Translations under genes and position numbers: made by a program
In this document: positions 41,498-56,815 of the stretch, piece after piece
Position numbering within the stretch: the stretch's first letter is position 1
How the letters are laid out: every line of letters starts with the position of its first letter
DNA from: Mesoplasma grammopterae ATCC 49580
Lineage (GTDB): Bacteria; Bacillota_I; Bacilli_A; Mycoplasmatales; Mycoplasmataceae
DNA: 64,000 nucleotides
NCBI RefSeq assembly: GCF_000701525.1
Contig: NZ_JNJC01000001.1
Coordinates: forward strand, 248,001 to 312,000
Reading direction: 5' to 3'
Notes under the pieces: generated by a model
What the model saw: the letters and a program-made list of their open reading frames with translations, nothing else
Databases searched by the model: none
Told to the model about the DNA's origin: nothing

Positions 41498-41521
41498 AAA
41501 GTAGCTTTTTGCTACTTTTTT
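41498..41521 (+). terminator. Terminator after rsmA
   Basis: Stem AAAGTAGC (41498-41505) / GCTACTTT (41511-41518), 5-nt T loop, followed by a T-run. Confidence 0.85.
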
Positions 41522-41654
41522 AATTTTTATTTGCACTAAAAACTTAAAATAAAGCAATTTAAGGGCATTTTTTAAGCATTTTATTAAAAATCAGTACTTT
41601 TTATGGGTTTTAACTCCATTGCCTGTTTTTATAGTAAAAATGGCTTAATTAATA

Positions 41655-41660
41655 TATAAT
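41655..41660 (+). promoter_or_regulatory. -10 element of the gyrB-gyrA operon
   Basis: TATAAT in the 180-base gap before gyrB. Nothing else recognisable lies in the gap apart from AT-rich, weakly repetitive sequence. TAGTAA (41632-41637) is at the right distance for a poor -35 site. The gyrB ribosome site is a weak GGGTGA. Confidence 0.5.
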
Positions 41661-41702
41661 ATATATTAAGGAAACTTAGAAAGAAACGGGTGAACAAATT
41701 AT

Positions 41703-43610
<1,908 letters not shown>

Positions 43611-43636
43611 ACAAAGAATAGAAAAGGTGAATTAAA

Positions 43637-46114
43637 ATGAGTGAAAAAAACTTAGAACATAACCACGGTATAATCAAGGGTATTGATATTGCTGCTGAGG
43701 TTAGAAAAGACTTTTTAGAATATTCAATGTCTGTTATTGTTAGTCGTGCGCTTCCAGACTTGAAAGATGGTTTAAAACCTGTTCACCGTCGTATTATTTA
43801 TGCGATGAATGACTTAGGTATTATTGCAGATAAACCACACAAAAAATCAGCACGTATTGTTGGGGAAGTAATTGGTAAGTACCACCCCCATGGTGATACA
43901 GCTGTTTATGACTCAATGGTAAGAATGGCTCAAGACTTTTCATACCGTTACCCATTAGTTGATGGACATGGTAACTTTGGATCAATCGATGGTGATGGAG
44001 CTGCCGCTATGCGTTATACTGAGGCTAGATTAGCTAAAGTATCAAACTTCATCATTAAAGATATTGATATGAACACTGTTCCTTTTGTTGATAACTATGA
44101 TGCTAGTGAAAGAGAACCTGCTTATTTAACAGGATACTTCCCTAACTTATTAGCCAATGGAGCTATGGGTATTGCTGTTGGGATGGCAACAAGTATTCCA
44201 CCCCACAACTTAAGAGAAGTAATTAGTGCAATTCATGCTTTCATTGATAATAGAGATATTACAATTGATGAAATTTTAGATAACCACATTATGGGACCAG
44301 ATTTCCCTACAGGTGCGTTAATGACAAATGGAATCAGAATGCGTGAAGGTTATAAAACAGGTAGAGGTGCTGTAACTATTCGTGCTAAAGTAGCTCTTGA
44401 AGAAAATGATCGTCATGCAAGATTTATAATTACTGAAATTCCATACCAAACTAATAAAGCTAAATTAATTGAAAGAATTGCTGAATTGGTTAAAACAAAA
44501 CAATTAGAAGGTATCTCAGATATTCGTGATGAATCTAACTACGAAGGTATTAGAATTGTTATTGAATTAAGACGTGATTCCAATCCAGATGTTGTTTTAT
44601 CTAAGTTATATAAATTTACTAACTTACAAACAACATATTCATTAAACTTACTATCATTACATAATAACATTCCTGTGTTATTAGATTTAAAATCAATCAT
44701 TAAACATTATGTTGATTTCCAAATCAATGTAATTATCAAACGTTCAATTTTTGAAAAAGATAAAATTGAAAAACGTTTCCACATCTTAGAGGCTTTAGAC
44801 ACTGCATTAGATAACATTGATGCTATTGTTAATATTTTAAGAAACTCACCAGAGTCAAACGAAGCTAAGATGAAATTAACACAAGCGTTTGGATTTGATG
44901 AAGAACAAAACAAAGCTATCTTAGATATGAGATTACAACGTTTAGTTGGATTAGAACGTGGAAAAATCCAACAAGAAATGGCTCAAATCAAAGAAAGAAT
45001 TGATTATTTAACATTATTAATTTCTGATGAAACAGAACAAAATGATGTTCTTAAAAATCAATTATCTGAAATTGCTGAAAAATTTGGTGATAACAGAAGA
45101 ACTGAAACAATTGATGAAGGATTAATGGACATCGAAGATGAAGAATTAATTCCTGATGTTAAAACAATGATTCTTTTAAGTGATGAAGGATATATTCGTC
45201 GTGTTGACCCAGAAGAATTTAGAGTTCAAAAACGTGGTGGTAGAGGAGTTAGTGTTAACTCATCTAATGAAGACCCAATTGTAATTGCTACAATGGGTAA
45301 AATGCGTGACTGAGTATTATTCTTTACTAATTCAGGAAAAGTATTTAGAACAAAAGCATATAACATTAGACAATACTCACGTACAGCACGTGGATTACCA
45401 ATTGTTAACTTCTTAAATGGATTAACAGCTGGAGATAAAATTACAGCTATTCTTCCATTAAGAAATGTAAAAGAAAAAATGAATTACTTAACTTTCATTA
45501 CTGAAAAAGGAATGATTAAAAAAACAGATATTTCATTATTTGATAATATTAACAAGAACGGTAAGATTGCTATTAACTTAAAAGAAGACGATCAATTAGT
45601 AACAGTATTTGCTACAACTGGAGAAGATACAATTTTTGTTGCTAATAAATCAGGAAAAGTTATTAGAATCCAAGAAAATATTGTTAGACCACTTTCAAGA
45701 ACAGCATCAGGAGTTAAAGCTATTAAACTTGATGAAAAAGATGTTGTGGTTGGAGCAGTTACTTCATTTGGAATTGAGAATATAACAACTATTTCATCAA
45801 AAGGAAGTTTCAAGAAAACAAATATTGATCAATATAGAATTTCAGGCCGTAATGGAAAAGGAATTAAAGTAATGAACCTAAATGAAAAAACAGGTGACTT
45901 TAAATCAATTATTGCAGCTAGAGAAACTGACTTAGTATGTATTATTTCAACTGATGGAAATTTAATTAAAACTAAAGCATCAGATATTCCTGTTTTAGGA
46001 AGAGCTGCAGCGGGAGTTAGAGGTATTCGCTTAAGTGAAGGTAATAAAATACAAGCAGTAATGCTTGAGTACCGTAAACACGGAGAAGAAAACCAAGAAT
46101 TCGAAGAAGATTAA
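43637..46114 (+). CDS. gyrA: DNA gyrase subunit A
   Basis: 825 residues. Breakage-reunion domain with the quinolone-region [19 protein letters not shown] and catalytic Tyr in [10 protein letters not shown]. The C-terminal beta-pinwheel begins with the GyrA box QKRGGRGV, which wraps DNA and marks a gyrase rather than ParC. Ser/Asp/Ala of the resistance region read GDTAVYDS, so the usual Ser83 is Thr-like by position. 26 bases after gyrB with AAGGTGA upstream. An acidic tail (EENQEFEED) ends the protein. Confidence 0.97.
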
Positions 46115-46118
46115 AAAT

Positions 46119-46150
46119 AAAAAACACTCTGTAATGTTAGAGTGTTTTTT
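46119..46150. terminator. Terminator after gyrA
   Basis: Stem AAAAAACACTCT (to 46130) / AGAGTGTTTTTT (from 46139) with an 8-nt loop and T-runs. It separates gyrA from the convergent lipoprotein gene, whose stop is at 46170. Confidence 0.85.
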
Positions 46151-46169
46151 TATATTCAATTAGTAAACA

Positions 46170-47762
46170 TTAGATTATTGACATTGCTCCACTTTTAACC
46201 TTGTGTGTTGTTCCTTGAGGCAACATAAAGTGCGCATTTCATGCTTTTGTTTCATTTCAGAAAGTCAGAGTTGTTCTATTTCAAACAATTTTAATATCGT
46301 CTTCATTATCAATATTACCACCTTCTGTTGTTCATTTTTTTAACTTTGTAGAAACTTGATTGTTTCATTTTATAATTCCATCTTTTGAATAAAACGAAAA
46401 TAATTCATCATTGAAGTACATATCGTAAGGTTCTATGAAATCTGATCCTTTTAAGTTGTAAACCGCTGTTCCATTATTCGAATAAGCACCAAATTTATCA
46501 TAAGGAGTAAACTTTGTTAAATCACCGTTAGTAAATTCAATTTTTTCACTTCCATATAAGCCACCTTTTCAAGGTAATATGTTTGTATTATATGCTCAGT
46601 TATGTGACATAGAACGAGCTATTAAAAAATCAGCATATTCACCATTAGCATTGTGTTGTGTTTGATAAGGATCTACAACTCTTTGCGCATAACCTTCACT
46701 TCCATATTCATTTGGTGTTCAAATATCAATCATATCTTTATATTTTTCACTTAGATTTCAATCAATAACTTTATTATGTGGTTGTTGTTTTTCAATTTCT
46801 AATGCAGCAGCAACCGTTCTGATATTTTCAATCTCTTCAAAATTACCTGCATCGTTCTTTTTAACAGGAATAAACCCTTTTTCTTTATCTCATTGACATA
46901 AAGTTCATCATGCAGATTGATATGGACCTTTAAAAGGATTATCTTGCACAGAAGCAGAAACATATCACAAATTTTCTTCTATTCTAACAACATTAGGGAC
47001 TTCGACACCTAAGTTTCTAACAAACAGTTCATTAACTTTAGTGATTTTTTCTTTGCCTATATCTTCAGGTTTATTCCCAAAATTATTTATTCTTCAAAAT
47101 TCTAAACGATTATTAGCTGAAATTGCAAAGTAAACTCCATCATCTGTTTGGAAAACAGCTGTGTCTCTTCAATTACCACTACCATCTTCATTCATGTTAT
47201 CTTTTGATAAAACTCCTGAAGTATATATTTCATTACCAAGTCCATGAGAAACAAAATAAGCTATACCGCTTTTATTTAGTGTCATATCTTTTTCTCTACT
47301 TTCTTTGTCCAATGGTATTACCATACCGTCTTTCATTGTGATAACAAAAACTACATCTCCTGGATCAAAAAACTTACCTTCATTGTCAACTCAAACAGAG
47401 CCACCAAATGCAGCAGTATTTCCAAATATACTTTTTCTATCAAAATGTTTTCTGGGCTTAATTCTATAATCACTTTGGGTTCATACATTTAAATCTGGTG
47501 ATGTCATTTCTATTCAACCAGAAGTTGAAGTTTTGTTATCTCTAAATAACATTCAACTATAAAATAATTCTTTTTCCTCATCTCATAGGATAGAACAAGC
47601 ATCATTTGCAAATACATTCGGGCCACCATTTTTTGAGTTATATGGTGTATATCAATTAAGTGGTCTTGAGTCAGGTAGTTCATTTACTCCACAAGATACC
47701 ATACTTAAAGGAGCTGTAATAACTAAAAACATAGAAGTTAGTACAGTTAAGATTTTCTTCAT
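46170..47762 (-). CDS. GH32-like (sucrose/fructan hydrolase-type) lipoprotein
   Basis: 530 residues, 20 or more UGA-Trp codons, a marked Trp enrichment. Signal peptide with lipobox SMVSC, Cys24 lipidated, so the protein is on the outer surface. The mature part looks like a five-bladed beta-propeller glycosidase: FANDACSILWDEEKELFYSW resembles the NDPNG nucleophile block of GH32, SPDLNVW the SxDLxxW block, WRDTAVFQTDDGVYF the RDP block and LGVEVPNVVRIEENLWYVS the EC acid/base block. RDP reads RDT and EC reads EV, so activity is uncertain. A surface fructosidase would suit a plant- or nectar-associated organism. Ribosome site AAGGAAAGG. The family call is an inference from short motifs. Confidence 0.6.
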
Positions 47763-47805
47763 AATATAATTTCCTTTCCTTAAAATTAGTATTATTAAAT
47801 AAGAA

Positions 47806-49164
47806 TTATTTACCTAAACAATATTTTTTAAAAATATTGTCAATTATTTCTTCATCATACTGTTCACCTATTAGTTGATTTAAGAGATTTCAAGCTTCAT
47901 GAAGATCTACATTAATTATGTCTATTGGCATACCACTAATTATTGCGTCTAATGATTTTTGTAATCTTTGCATTATTTGTTCAACAAATGAAATTTGTTG
48001 TAAATTGATTAATATTAAAGAATCGTTTTTAATAAGTTCTTCATTCATATGCATGGTTTCAATTTTATTTATTAAATTATCGACGTCGTTGTTTATCGCG
48101 CTAGTAAAAACAAAATTACTTTGAAAAGATTTTATTTTATTTTTTTCTTCATTGCTAATTAATTCACTTTTATTAAAAACTAAAATATGATTTTTATTTT
48201 CTAATTTTTCAAAGATTTTTTTGTTCTCTTCATCGTCTATTGCATTGTAATCAATAACAAATAAAACTAATTCTGCATCATCAATCATTTTTAAAGATTT
48301 TTCAATCCCTAAACCTTCAACAATATCATTTGTTTTTCTAATTCCTGCTGTATCAATTAAATTTAAACTTATATTTTCTAAATTAATTTCTCCAGTTACA
48401 ATATCTCTTGTTGTTCCATGAATATCTGTTACTATTGCTTTATCTTCATTTAATAGTGCATTTAATAAAGAAGATTTACCAACATTTGTTTTACCAACAA
48501 TCGCAGTTTTTATACCGTTAGTATTTTTAATTGCCATTTTAGATCTTTTTAATAAACTTTTTACTTCATCGTTTATTGCAGAAAGAAATTTTGTTAAATC
48601 TTCAATACTGCTTCCCTCAATATCATCATAATCAGGGTAATCAATTGAAACTTGAATTCTAGAAATAATGTCTAATAAATTGCTTTTTAGATTTATAATG
48701 CTTTGATTATGAGCACCACTCATATTATTAACACCAATCTTTAAAGCTAATTCATTTTTAGCAAAAATTAAATCATTAATACCCTCAGCTTGAATTAAAT
48801 CTATTTTATTATTTAAAAATGCTCTTTGACTAAATTCACCCTTATTCGCCATTCTTGCACCATTCTTTATAATTAAATTAATTATTCTTTGAGTATTTAA
48901 AATACCACCGTGACAAGCGATTTCAACAACGTTTTCACCAGTAAAGCTTGCAGGAGAAACAAATGATGTTATAACAACTTCATCCACTAATTCATCACCA
49001 TCAAACATTTTTCTAACTCAAATATTTTTTTCTTCTTTAATTTTTAGTTTTAATAAACTATTAATAATATTAAAACTATCATCTCCGCTTATTCTAATTA
49101 AAGAAATTGCTTGTGTTGATATATTGGTTGTTGGTGCTACTATAGTTTGGTTTAAATTAATCAT
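47806..49164 (-). CDS. mnmE: tRNA modification GTPase MnmE
   Basis: 452 residues. N-terminal tetrahydrofolate-binding domain ([20 protein letters not shown]), then the GTPase domain: G1 [10 protein letters not shown]3 DTAG, G4 NKSE, and the C-terminal cysteine motif CLGK. It partners MnmG (20301-22181) for wobble-uridine modification, though the genes lie on opposite replichores here. Start at an ATG with a GGGAGATAAGC site upstream. Confidence 0.97.
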
Positions 49165-49209
49165 GCTTATCTCCCTGTCGTCTATTATTTATTATACTAT
49201 TTTAGCAAT

Positions 49210-49231
49210 AAAAAAAGATTCCGAAGAATCT
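49210..49231. terminator. Terminator after the YfcC carrier gene
   Basis: Stem AGATTC (49216-49221) / GAATCT (49226-49231), 4-nt loop, with a preceding A-run giving a U-run for the minus transcript. Confidence 0.7.
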
Positions 49232-49237
49232 AATTGA

Positions 49238-50845
49238 TTAAGCTATATTTCCACCAATAGCACCACCAATTGAAATCATAATAACTGAAAGTACAAACAG
49301 AATAACTAATATAGGTCACATAACTTTAAAGAATTTTGTGTAATCTATTTTTGCAATACCAATAGCAGCCATTATAATACCTGATGTTGGTGTAAATAGA
49401 TTTATGAATCCGTTGGCCATAGAAAAAGCAGTTATAGAACCACTAGCCAATACTTCTGAGTCTTTTGCAAGAACTCCTCCTAGTAATGGGAATACTGCTC
49501 TGGCAAACCCTGATGTTGAAGGAATAAATAATGAAAGAGGAATGAATAATATAAATAGAATAATTAGGATACCAACTGATGAATTAATCCCACCAATTGA
49601 ACTAGCTAACCCAGAAACAACCAATTGTTGAATAAGTGATTTTTCAAGTGCTCAACCAATTCCACCTGCAACAGCAATAACTAAACAAACTCCAAATAAA
49701 TCTTTGGCTCCAGCCATAAATTGATCTAAGAAACCATCTTCACCTAATCCATTAACTAATCCAAGCACAATTGAAGATAATAAGAAAATTGCTGAAACAA
49801 CAATAAATCCACCATTTCCAAAACCTTCAGCTTGACTAGATAAATAAGGAATATGTGTATTAATTCAAAGCCCAAATTTATAAAAAGGTCCTCAAGTGCT
49901 TTCAATTTCAGAATTATTTTCATAACCTAAAATACTATCTCAACCGACCATATAGAAAATCATTAATATAAATGTTAATCCAAAAAATACTAAAGTTAAT
50001 TTTCTTTTTCAGTTCATATCAATTTTTTCAGCTGCTTCATTTAAAAAGAATTTTTTATCTTCTTCCATTGTTTTGAAAACAACTGATTTTTGAGGATTCA
50101 TTTTAACTCTTCATGAATATCAGATTACAAAAACTATAGATGCAGTTGTCATAACAAATCATGAAGTAAGTCTTCAAACTAAACCATCACCAACAGATGT
50201 CTCAATACCAGCACCAGAACCATTTATTGTGTCAACAGCAACCCCAATTGCAAAAGGATTAACTGTTGAGTTCATTACACCAACACCAGCACCAAGTAAA
50301 ACAATCATAAAACCAGTTAATTTATCAAAACCAGCTGCCATCATTAAAGGAATACAAATCATATAGAATCCTAAAGATTCTTCTGCCATACCTTCTGCAC
50401 TACCAACTATAGAAAAGAAGACCATTAAAGGTATAATTGCTCATATTTCTTTACCTTTTAGCGCAGATGTTATATTTTGCGAAAATCCTTCTAATGCTTT
50501 AGAACAAATAACAATATTTAAAAATCCTCCTAAAGCAACTAAGAAAACAATAATCTCAGCGCCACTGACAAATCCATTAATAGGAGCAATAAATAAATCA
50601 AATATACCTAAAGCAACGATCTCTTCATCATGAGCAGGAATTTTATTTCCATTTTCATCCAGCATCTCATTAATATGAACGGTTGTGCCACTTCATTTTA
50701 GAATTCAACTTATAAAAATAATAACTGCAATGATTAACAAAAGAATTGTAAAAGCAGAAAGCATTTTAAATTGTTTTTTTTCTTTTGTTGATAGAACATC
50801 TTTATTTTTCTTGAAAGGATTTTTTAATTTAAAATCGTTTTTCAT
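49238..50845 (-). CDS. YfcC family carrier (arginine/ornithine or dicarboxylate type)
   Basis: 535-residue polytopic membrane protein, about 12 segments. Family features: GMAEESLGFYMICIPLMMAAG with conserved acidic residues, GAGVGVMNSTVNPFAIGVA, and a C-terminal SGIIMAAIGIAKIDYTKF. YfcC proteins are annotated as C4-dicarboxylate or basic amino-acid exchangers and are often next to arginine deiminase genes; no such genes are in this window, so the substrate is open. The start ATG at 50845 has only a weak GGGG site. Reads through several UGA-Trp codons. Confidence 0.82.
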
Positions 50846-50892
50846 CAGAATTAACCCCAATCTTTTAAAATTTGTTAAGTAAAATGATTATA

Positions 50893-50920
50893 TAAAAAAA
50901 AGAGTACTTTTAGTACCCTT
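50893..50920. terminator. Terminator of the second amino-acid permease
   Basis: AGAGTACT (50901-50908) pairs with AGTACCCT (50912-50919) with a G-U pair; 3-nt loop and an A-run (U-run on the minus strand). Lies between the permease stop and the YfcC start. Confidence 0.7.
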
Positions 50921-50928
50921 GAAATGTA

Positions 50929-52542
50929 TTATTTTTGTTTTCTTTTGAAAACCTTATTTTTTAAATAAATTAAATCAGCTTTTATACTTATGCTATCTTC
51001 AATTTCAATGTTTGGATTTATTTCACCATCTCATCCATCTAAATATGGATCTTTTTTAAATTTATATTCTTGAATTAAGAAAACAATAACATTAATAACT
51101 AAAGAAACCACTAAGATAATTAAGAATCACATTCCTGACTCAGTTATTTCTCATTCACCTTTAGCAATGTTTTTTGGCTCTCAAATAAATGCAAAAATTC
51201 CAAAGAAAATAAATATAGCCATAAAGAATGAAGAAATAATTCCGCAAACCATAAATAATTTAGTTTGTTCAACTTTAACTTTCTTTGTGAATCTATTAAC
51301 AACACCAGCTACCATAACAGCTAATACCATTATGAAAACTAATGCACTAGTTCCAGAAGAAAATCAATTTATATAATCAGCTGGTCTATTTAATAACTCT
51401 TCTACATTTTCAATGCTTCCTGAGCCAACGGCTGAACCTATTCCATCTCATCCATCTCTTGTTGTACAAATACCTATAGTTATTAGGAAAGTGTAAGCAA
51501 CAATAAAGATTATCATTTGTATGAAACCAGCTTCTTTATAGTTTATACTTCTTTTTTTTGTATAAATTGTTTTATTGTTAGCATCAGATGCTAAATCAAC
51601 TATAGCTATATCAACAAATATGTTTGACCCTAATAAACATATACTCATAAGTATTAAGTTTGAGATAATTCTGGCAGCATTACTTTCTTTACCACCTAAC
51701 ATTTTTTCTAATAACTTAACAATTGATCCGTCTGGAGAACCCATAAATAATGATAAGGCCATTAGTACATAAAATATAGCAACAAATATCATACCTGCGA
51801 ATAAAGCTTTTGGAACAACATCTTTATTTGTTGCAGTTTTTTGTGCATTAGCAATATATACATATCCATCAAATGCAAAAAGTATTCCACCAAATCCGCC
51901 TAGAAAAAGGATTGGTGATCATTCATTTGTTCCTCATGTATTTTTGTCATATCCACCATTTCATCATGCACTTGTACCACCAGTTTTGTCAATTAAAATA
52001 AAACCTGCAATAAACGCAATTAGTAAAGGTAAAAATTTAATTAAAATACCGACAACTTGAATTTTTCTATTAATAAATCTTTTATATATAGACAAAATTG
52101 TACAAGTAATAAATATACTTATCCCAACAACTAAATAAATTAGTAATTGCTGATAAGCTGTAATTGGAGCACCAATTGCTAATAATAAATAGTTAACAGC
52201 CCCAGCCACAAAAACACTTTGTGTGCTTGGAATGTAAACTCATCCATACATAATAGAGAAGAAAGAAGCAGTTTTTCTATTTATAAATATTTTAGCTCAG
52301 TTCCCCAATGTACCATTACCAAAATGTTTTGTTGATGATGAAATTTCAATAAAAACAATCATTGACATGATACAAATAACACCAACAAATGATCAAAGAA
52401 TTAATGCAATTATTGGGTTGTTTGTTTGATTTAATAATTCACTATTTTTCATATAAATACCAGAACCAATTACAGTTCCAATAACCATTACGAAAAGAGT
52501 TAAAAATTCAAACGTTTTAGTTTTAGTTTTTTTAGTATTCAT
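50929..52542 (-). CDS. APC-family amino acid permease (paralogue 2)
   Basis: 537 residues, about 12 membrane segments. Shares architecture and motifs with paralogue 1 (10863-12452): N-terminal MVIGTVIGSGIYMKNSELL, a TKHFGNGTLGNW loop, and a long charged C-terminal tail. The two genes flank the origin at roughly opposite distances (about 25 and 15 kb), which suggests an old duplication. Substrate unknown. Transcribed toward YfcC, separated from it by a terminator. Confidence 0.83.
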
Positions 52543-52608
52543 TGTTTTAACTTTCTATAAGATTAAAAATAATTTTAATATAAAAATTTTAAAAGTGAAA
52601 ACAAAATA

Positions 52609-52627
52609 AAAAAACACTCTAAGTGTT

Positions 52628-52629
<2 letters not shown>
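52609..52629. terminator. Terminator after serS
   Basis: Stem AAAACACT (52611-52618) / AGTGTTTT (52622-52629), 3-nt loop, with an A-run on the plus strand side. Overlaps the last codon and stop of serS. Confidence 0.75.
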
Positions 52630-53896
<1,267 letters not shown>

Positions 53897-53932
53897 TTTT
53901 CCTCCAAGATCACTGTGTGATTGCTATTTAAA

Positions 53933-53938
53933 ATTATA
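53933..53938 (-). promoter_or_regulatory. -10 element for serS in the serS/hslO divergent region
   Basis: Minus-strand TATAAT, 37 bases before the serS start. The 146-base gap (53897-54042) shows no T-box or riboswitch. On the plus strand, AAATAAGGTAAAATTTAA precedes the hslO ribosome site AGGAGATG. Confidence 0.4.
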
Positions 53939-54042
53939 ATACAAATTAAGTTATAAAAATCTATTCTTATTAGATAGAAAACTATAATGTAATATTTATT
54001 ATAAAAATAAGGTAAAATTTAAAAATGTTAGGAGATGTTTAA

Positions 54043-54906
54043 ATGGATTTACAAGTAAGGGCGATAAGCCATAAACATAACGCAAAAATAGCAATAGTAG
54101 ATATTAGTGAAAGTATGAGAGAAATTTGTGATTTACAAAAATCAAATCCATTCATTAGTATTGCATTATCAAAATTCACTTTAGGTAACACATTGATTTC
54201 TTTAGATAATAAAGAACTTGCAAAAATTAATTCAAATTATGTTTCAAAAAATGGAGCAGTTAAAAAAATGATTGCTGAATTTCAAAACAATAAAGTTAGA
54301 GCATATGCACAAGTTAAAGATTTTGATATAGAAGAATATATTCCTAGATTAAGTAATAATCCCGTTTATGCCACTGTCGGTACTGAGGGGCAATTATTAA
54401 ATAGTAGAGATATGGGATTAAAAGAACCATATATTTCAACAATCAATACAGATTCTCCAAATATAGATCATATATGAATGGATTTTTTAAGAGATAGTAA
54501 TCAAGTTGGATCTCTTTTAACTAGTGAAGTTAAATTGGATGATGAATTAAAAGTAAAAAAAGTTGTAGGTATATTAATTCAATTACTACCTGAACATACT
54601 CAAGATGATATAGATTTGCTTGATTCAAAGTTAGGTAATACAAACTTTATTTGTGAAGTATTGATGAAATCAACAAATTATAACGAAGTTATAAAAGAAA
54701 TATTTGAAGATGCAGTTATATTAGAAAGCAAAGAAATTATTTTTGAGTGCACTTGCAATGAAAATAAAATATTAGATTCAGTAAAATTATTGGGACAAAA
54801 TGAAATTCAACAATTGATAGACAATAAAGAAGATGTCCAAGTTATCTGTGATTTTTGTAATAAAGAATACATTGTAAATAATAAAAGCCTTAAAAACTTA
54901 ATATAA
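54043..54906 (+). CDS. hslO: Hsp33 redox-regulated chaperone
   Basis: 287 residues, standard length. The N-terminal chaperone core begins MDLQVRAISHKHNAKIAIVDI. The C-terminal redox zinc switch is intact as two cysteine pairs, ECTC and CDFC, about 40 residues apart. Under oxidative stress the cysteines form disulfides and activate the holdase. Has AGGAGATG upstream. One UGA-Trp near residue 145. Confidence 0.95.
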
Positions 54907-54917
54907 AAATAACAATA

Positions 54918-54952
54918 GATTGGCCTTTTATTTTGCCAAAAATCTTTTGTTT
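54918..54952 (+). terminator. Probable terminator after hslO
   Basis: TTGGC (54920-54924) and GCCAA (54935-54939) with a 10-nt loop, extended by AGAT/ATCT with a bulge and followed by T-runs. Modest stem. The remainder of the 122-base gap holds the promoter of the next gene. Confidence 0.5.
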
Positions 54953-55028
54953 TTTTATTTAAATGATAAAATTATTGAGATATTGTTTTAACATTTTATA
55001 AATTTTTAAGGAAAGAATAGGGATAATA

Positions 55029-56726
55029 ATGGCTAATAACAAAAAAAACACAAGCTCAAACACTTGATCAAAAGCCGCAAATACAAAGACTGTTAATGCT
55101 CAAAAAGCTAATCGAGTTAAAAATGAATCAGCTCATAATAAAGAAATAGTTGATAAATATAAAGAAGCTATCAATTCAACAAATAAAAGCTTTAAACAAC
55201 CAACTAAAAAAGTTGTTGAACCAAAAGTTGTTGAACCAAAAACTTCAACAGTTGTAGCAAATTCAAATACAAAAAAACCGTTATCAAAAAGTGAAGAAAA
55301 ATTAATTAATAAAATAAATGAAAAAGAATTAATAAAACAAAAAATTGCTGAAGATAAAAAATTGAAAAAACAAAATAAAGCAGAAGCTAAAAAGATTTAT
55401 CAAGAACAAATTCAACAAGAAAAAGAGAAAGTTTTATTGGAAAAACAAGAAAAAGAGTTAAAAGAAATACAAGAAGCGGAAGCAAAGGCTAAAAAAATGG
55501 AAGCTGAAAGAGTAGCTTCAGAGAAAAAAGCAGCTGCAGAAAAAGCGAAAGCCGAAAAAGAAGCAGAGGCTGAGAGAGTAGCAGTTGCTAAAAAACTAGC
55601 TCTTGAAGAGAAAAAAACTGCAGAAAAAGCTAAGAAAATTGAAGATGAAAAAATTCAAAAAGAATTAAAAACAAAAGCAGAATTTGAAGCAAAACAAAAA
55701 CAAGCAGAAGATGAAAAAATTGCTAAAGAAGAGAGAAAAAACATGGGACAAACTCAAACTGAAAAAACACCTAAAGTAGGTAAAAATTCAAAAACTTCTG
55801 AAACTAGGGAAATTCAAGTTTTTGAACCAACAGCAGAATCTGAAGCAAAGCGTGAATTTATTGAAATTGATCCTAAAACAAACTTTGATAAAGGTGTTAA
55901 AGGTTTAAAACAAAAAAATAAATATCAAAAACAATTAACAAACAAATATTCTAAAGACATTTTAAGTGAAGGTACTATAGTTACAACAACAAACTGCAAA
56001 CCAAACACTTTAGAACATATTATTGAATTAAAGGATGTTAGAAAATCATATATTACAGGGGATTTAGAAACTCCTATTTTAAAAGGCATTGATGTCAAAC
56101 TAGATAAAGGTGATTTTATCGTTATTTTAGGACCATCAGGTTCTGGAAAAACAACCTTCTTAAACGTTATATCAGGATTAGATAAAGCAACTGAGGGTGA
56201 TGTATTTATCTTAGGTTCAAACTTATCATTATTAAAAGATTCACATTTAACAAAATTCAGAAGAAGAAATGTAGGATTTATTTTCCAACAATACAACTTA
56301 TTAACAAATTTAACTTCAAAAGAAAATGCTGAAGTTGGACAAAACCTTGCTAATAAAAATAAACAAGGAATGAGTATTGAAGAAATTTTTGAAACAATTG
56401 GAATGAAAGAACAAATGAATAAATATCCTCATCAAATGTCTGGGGGGCAACAACAAAGGGTTTCTATTGCTAGAGCATTAGCTAAAAATCCTGAAATATT
56501 GTTTGCCGATGAGCCAACAGGTGCATTAGATGAAGAAATGGGACGTAAAGTTTTAGAAATTTTAGTAAAAGTTAACCGTGAGCAAAAAACAACAGTTGTT
56601 GTAGTTACTCATAACCCTAACATTGCAAAAATAGCTAATACTGTAATTCATATTAAAAATGGATTAATTGATAGCTTACAAAAAAATAAAAAACCAGCTG
56701 ATCCAAAATCAATTGAATGATCATAG
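55029..56726 (+). CDS. ABC ATPase (LolD/MacB type) with a 330-residue charged N-terminal extension
   Basis: 565 residues. Residues ~331-565 are a complete LolD/MacB-like ABC domain: Walker A GPSGSGKTT at 368-376, FIFQQYNLL Q-loop, [14 protein letters not shown], and ADEPTGALD Walker B. Such ATPases pair with a FtsX/MacB-like permease, which is not adjacent here. Residues 1-330 are Lys/Glu/Ala-rich with continuous helical character (roughly 90-240 is a coiled coil of the KAEKEAEAERV type), then a linker containing VVEPKVVEPK earlier on. No membrane segment. The start is set by GGAAAGAATAGGG upstream. Likely part of a membrane-protein or lipoprotein handling system, but the extension's role is unknown. 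Confidence 0.85.
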
Positions 56727-56731
56727 AAAAT

Positions 56732-56752
56732 GAACCTATAATGGTTCTTTTT
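56732..56752 (+). terminator. Terminator after the charged ABC ATPase gene
   Basis: Stem GAACC (56732-56736) / GGTTC (56743-56747), 6-nt loop, then a long T-run. Short but typical of this genome. Confidence 0.65.
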
Positions 56753-56781
56753 TTGTTTTTTTATTAAAAAACATTTACAAT

Positions 56782-56787
56782 TATAAT
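56782..56787 (+). promoter_or_regulatory. -10 element of the lipoprotein-sugar transporter operon
   Basis: TATAAT 29 bases before the lipoprotein start, downstream of a terminator, so a likely promoter for 56816 onwards. The -35 box is poor. Confidence 0.45.
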
Positions 56788-56815
56788 AATACAAAGTAAA
56801 AGGGTTCAAAATAAA

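Noticed and set aside
41522-41702. Possible riboswitch or RNA element before gyrB
   Set aside because: The gap is AT-rich with weak repeats only; no stem with conserved loops or U-run was found.
53897-54042. T-box leader for serS
   Set aside because: No specifier stem, no T-box AGGGTGGNACCGCG-like motif and too little room (about 140 bases, shared with the divergent gene).
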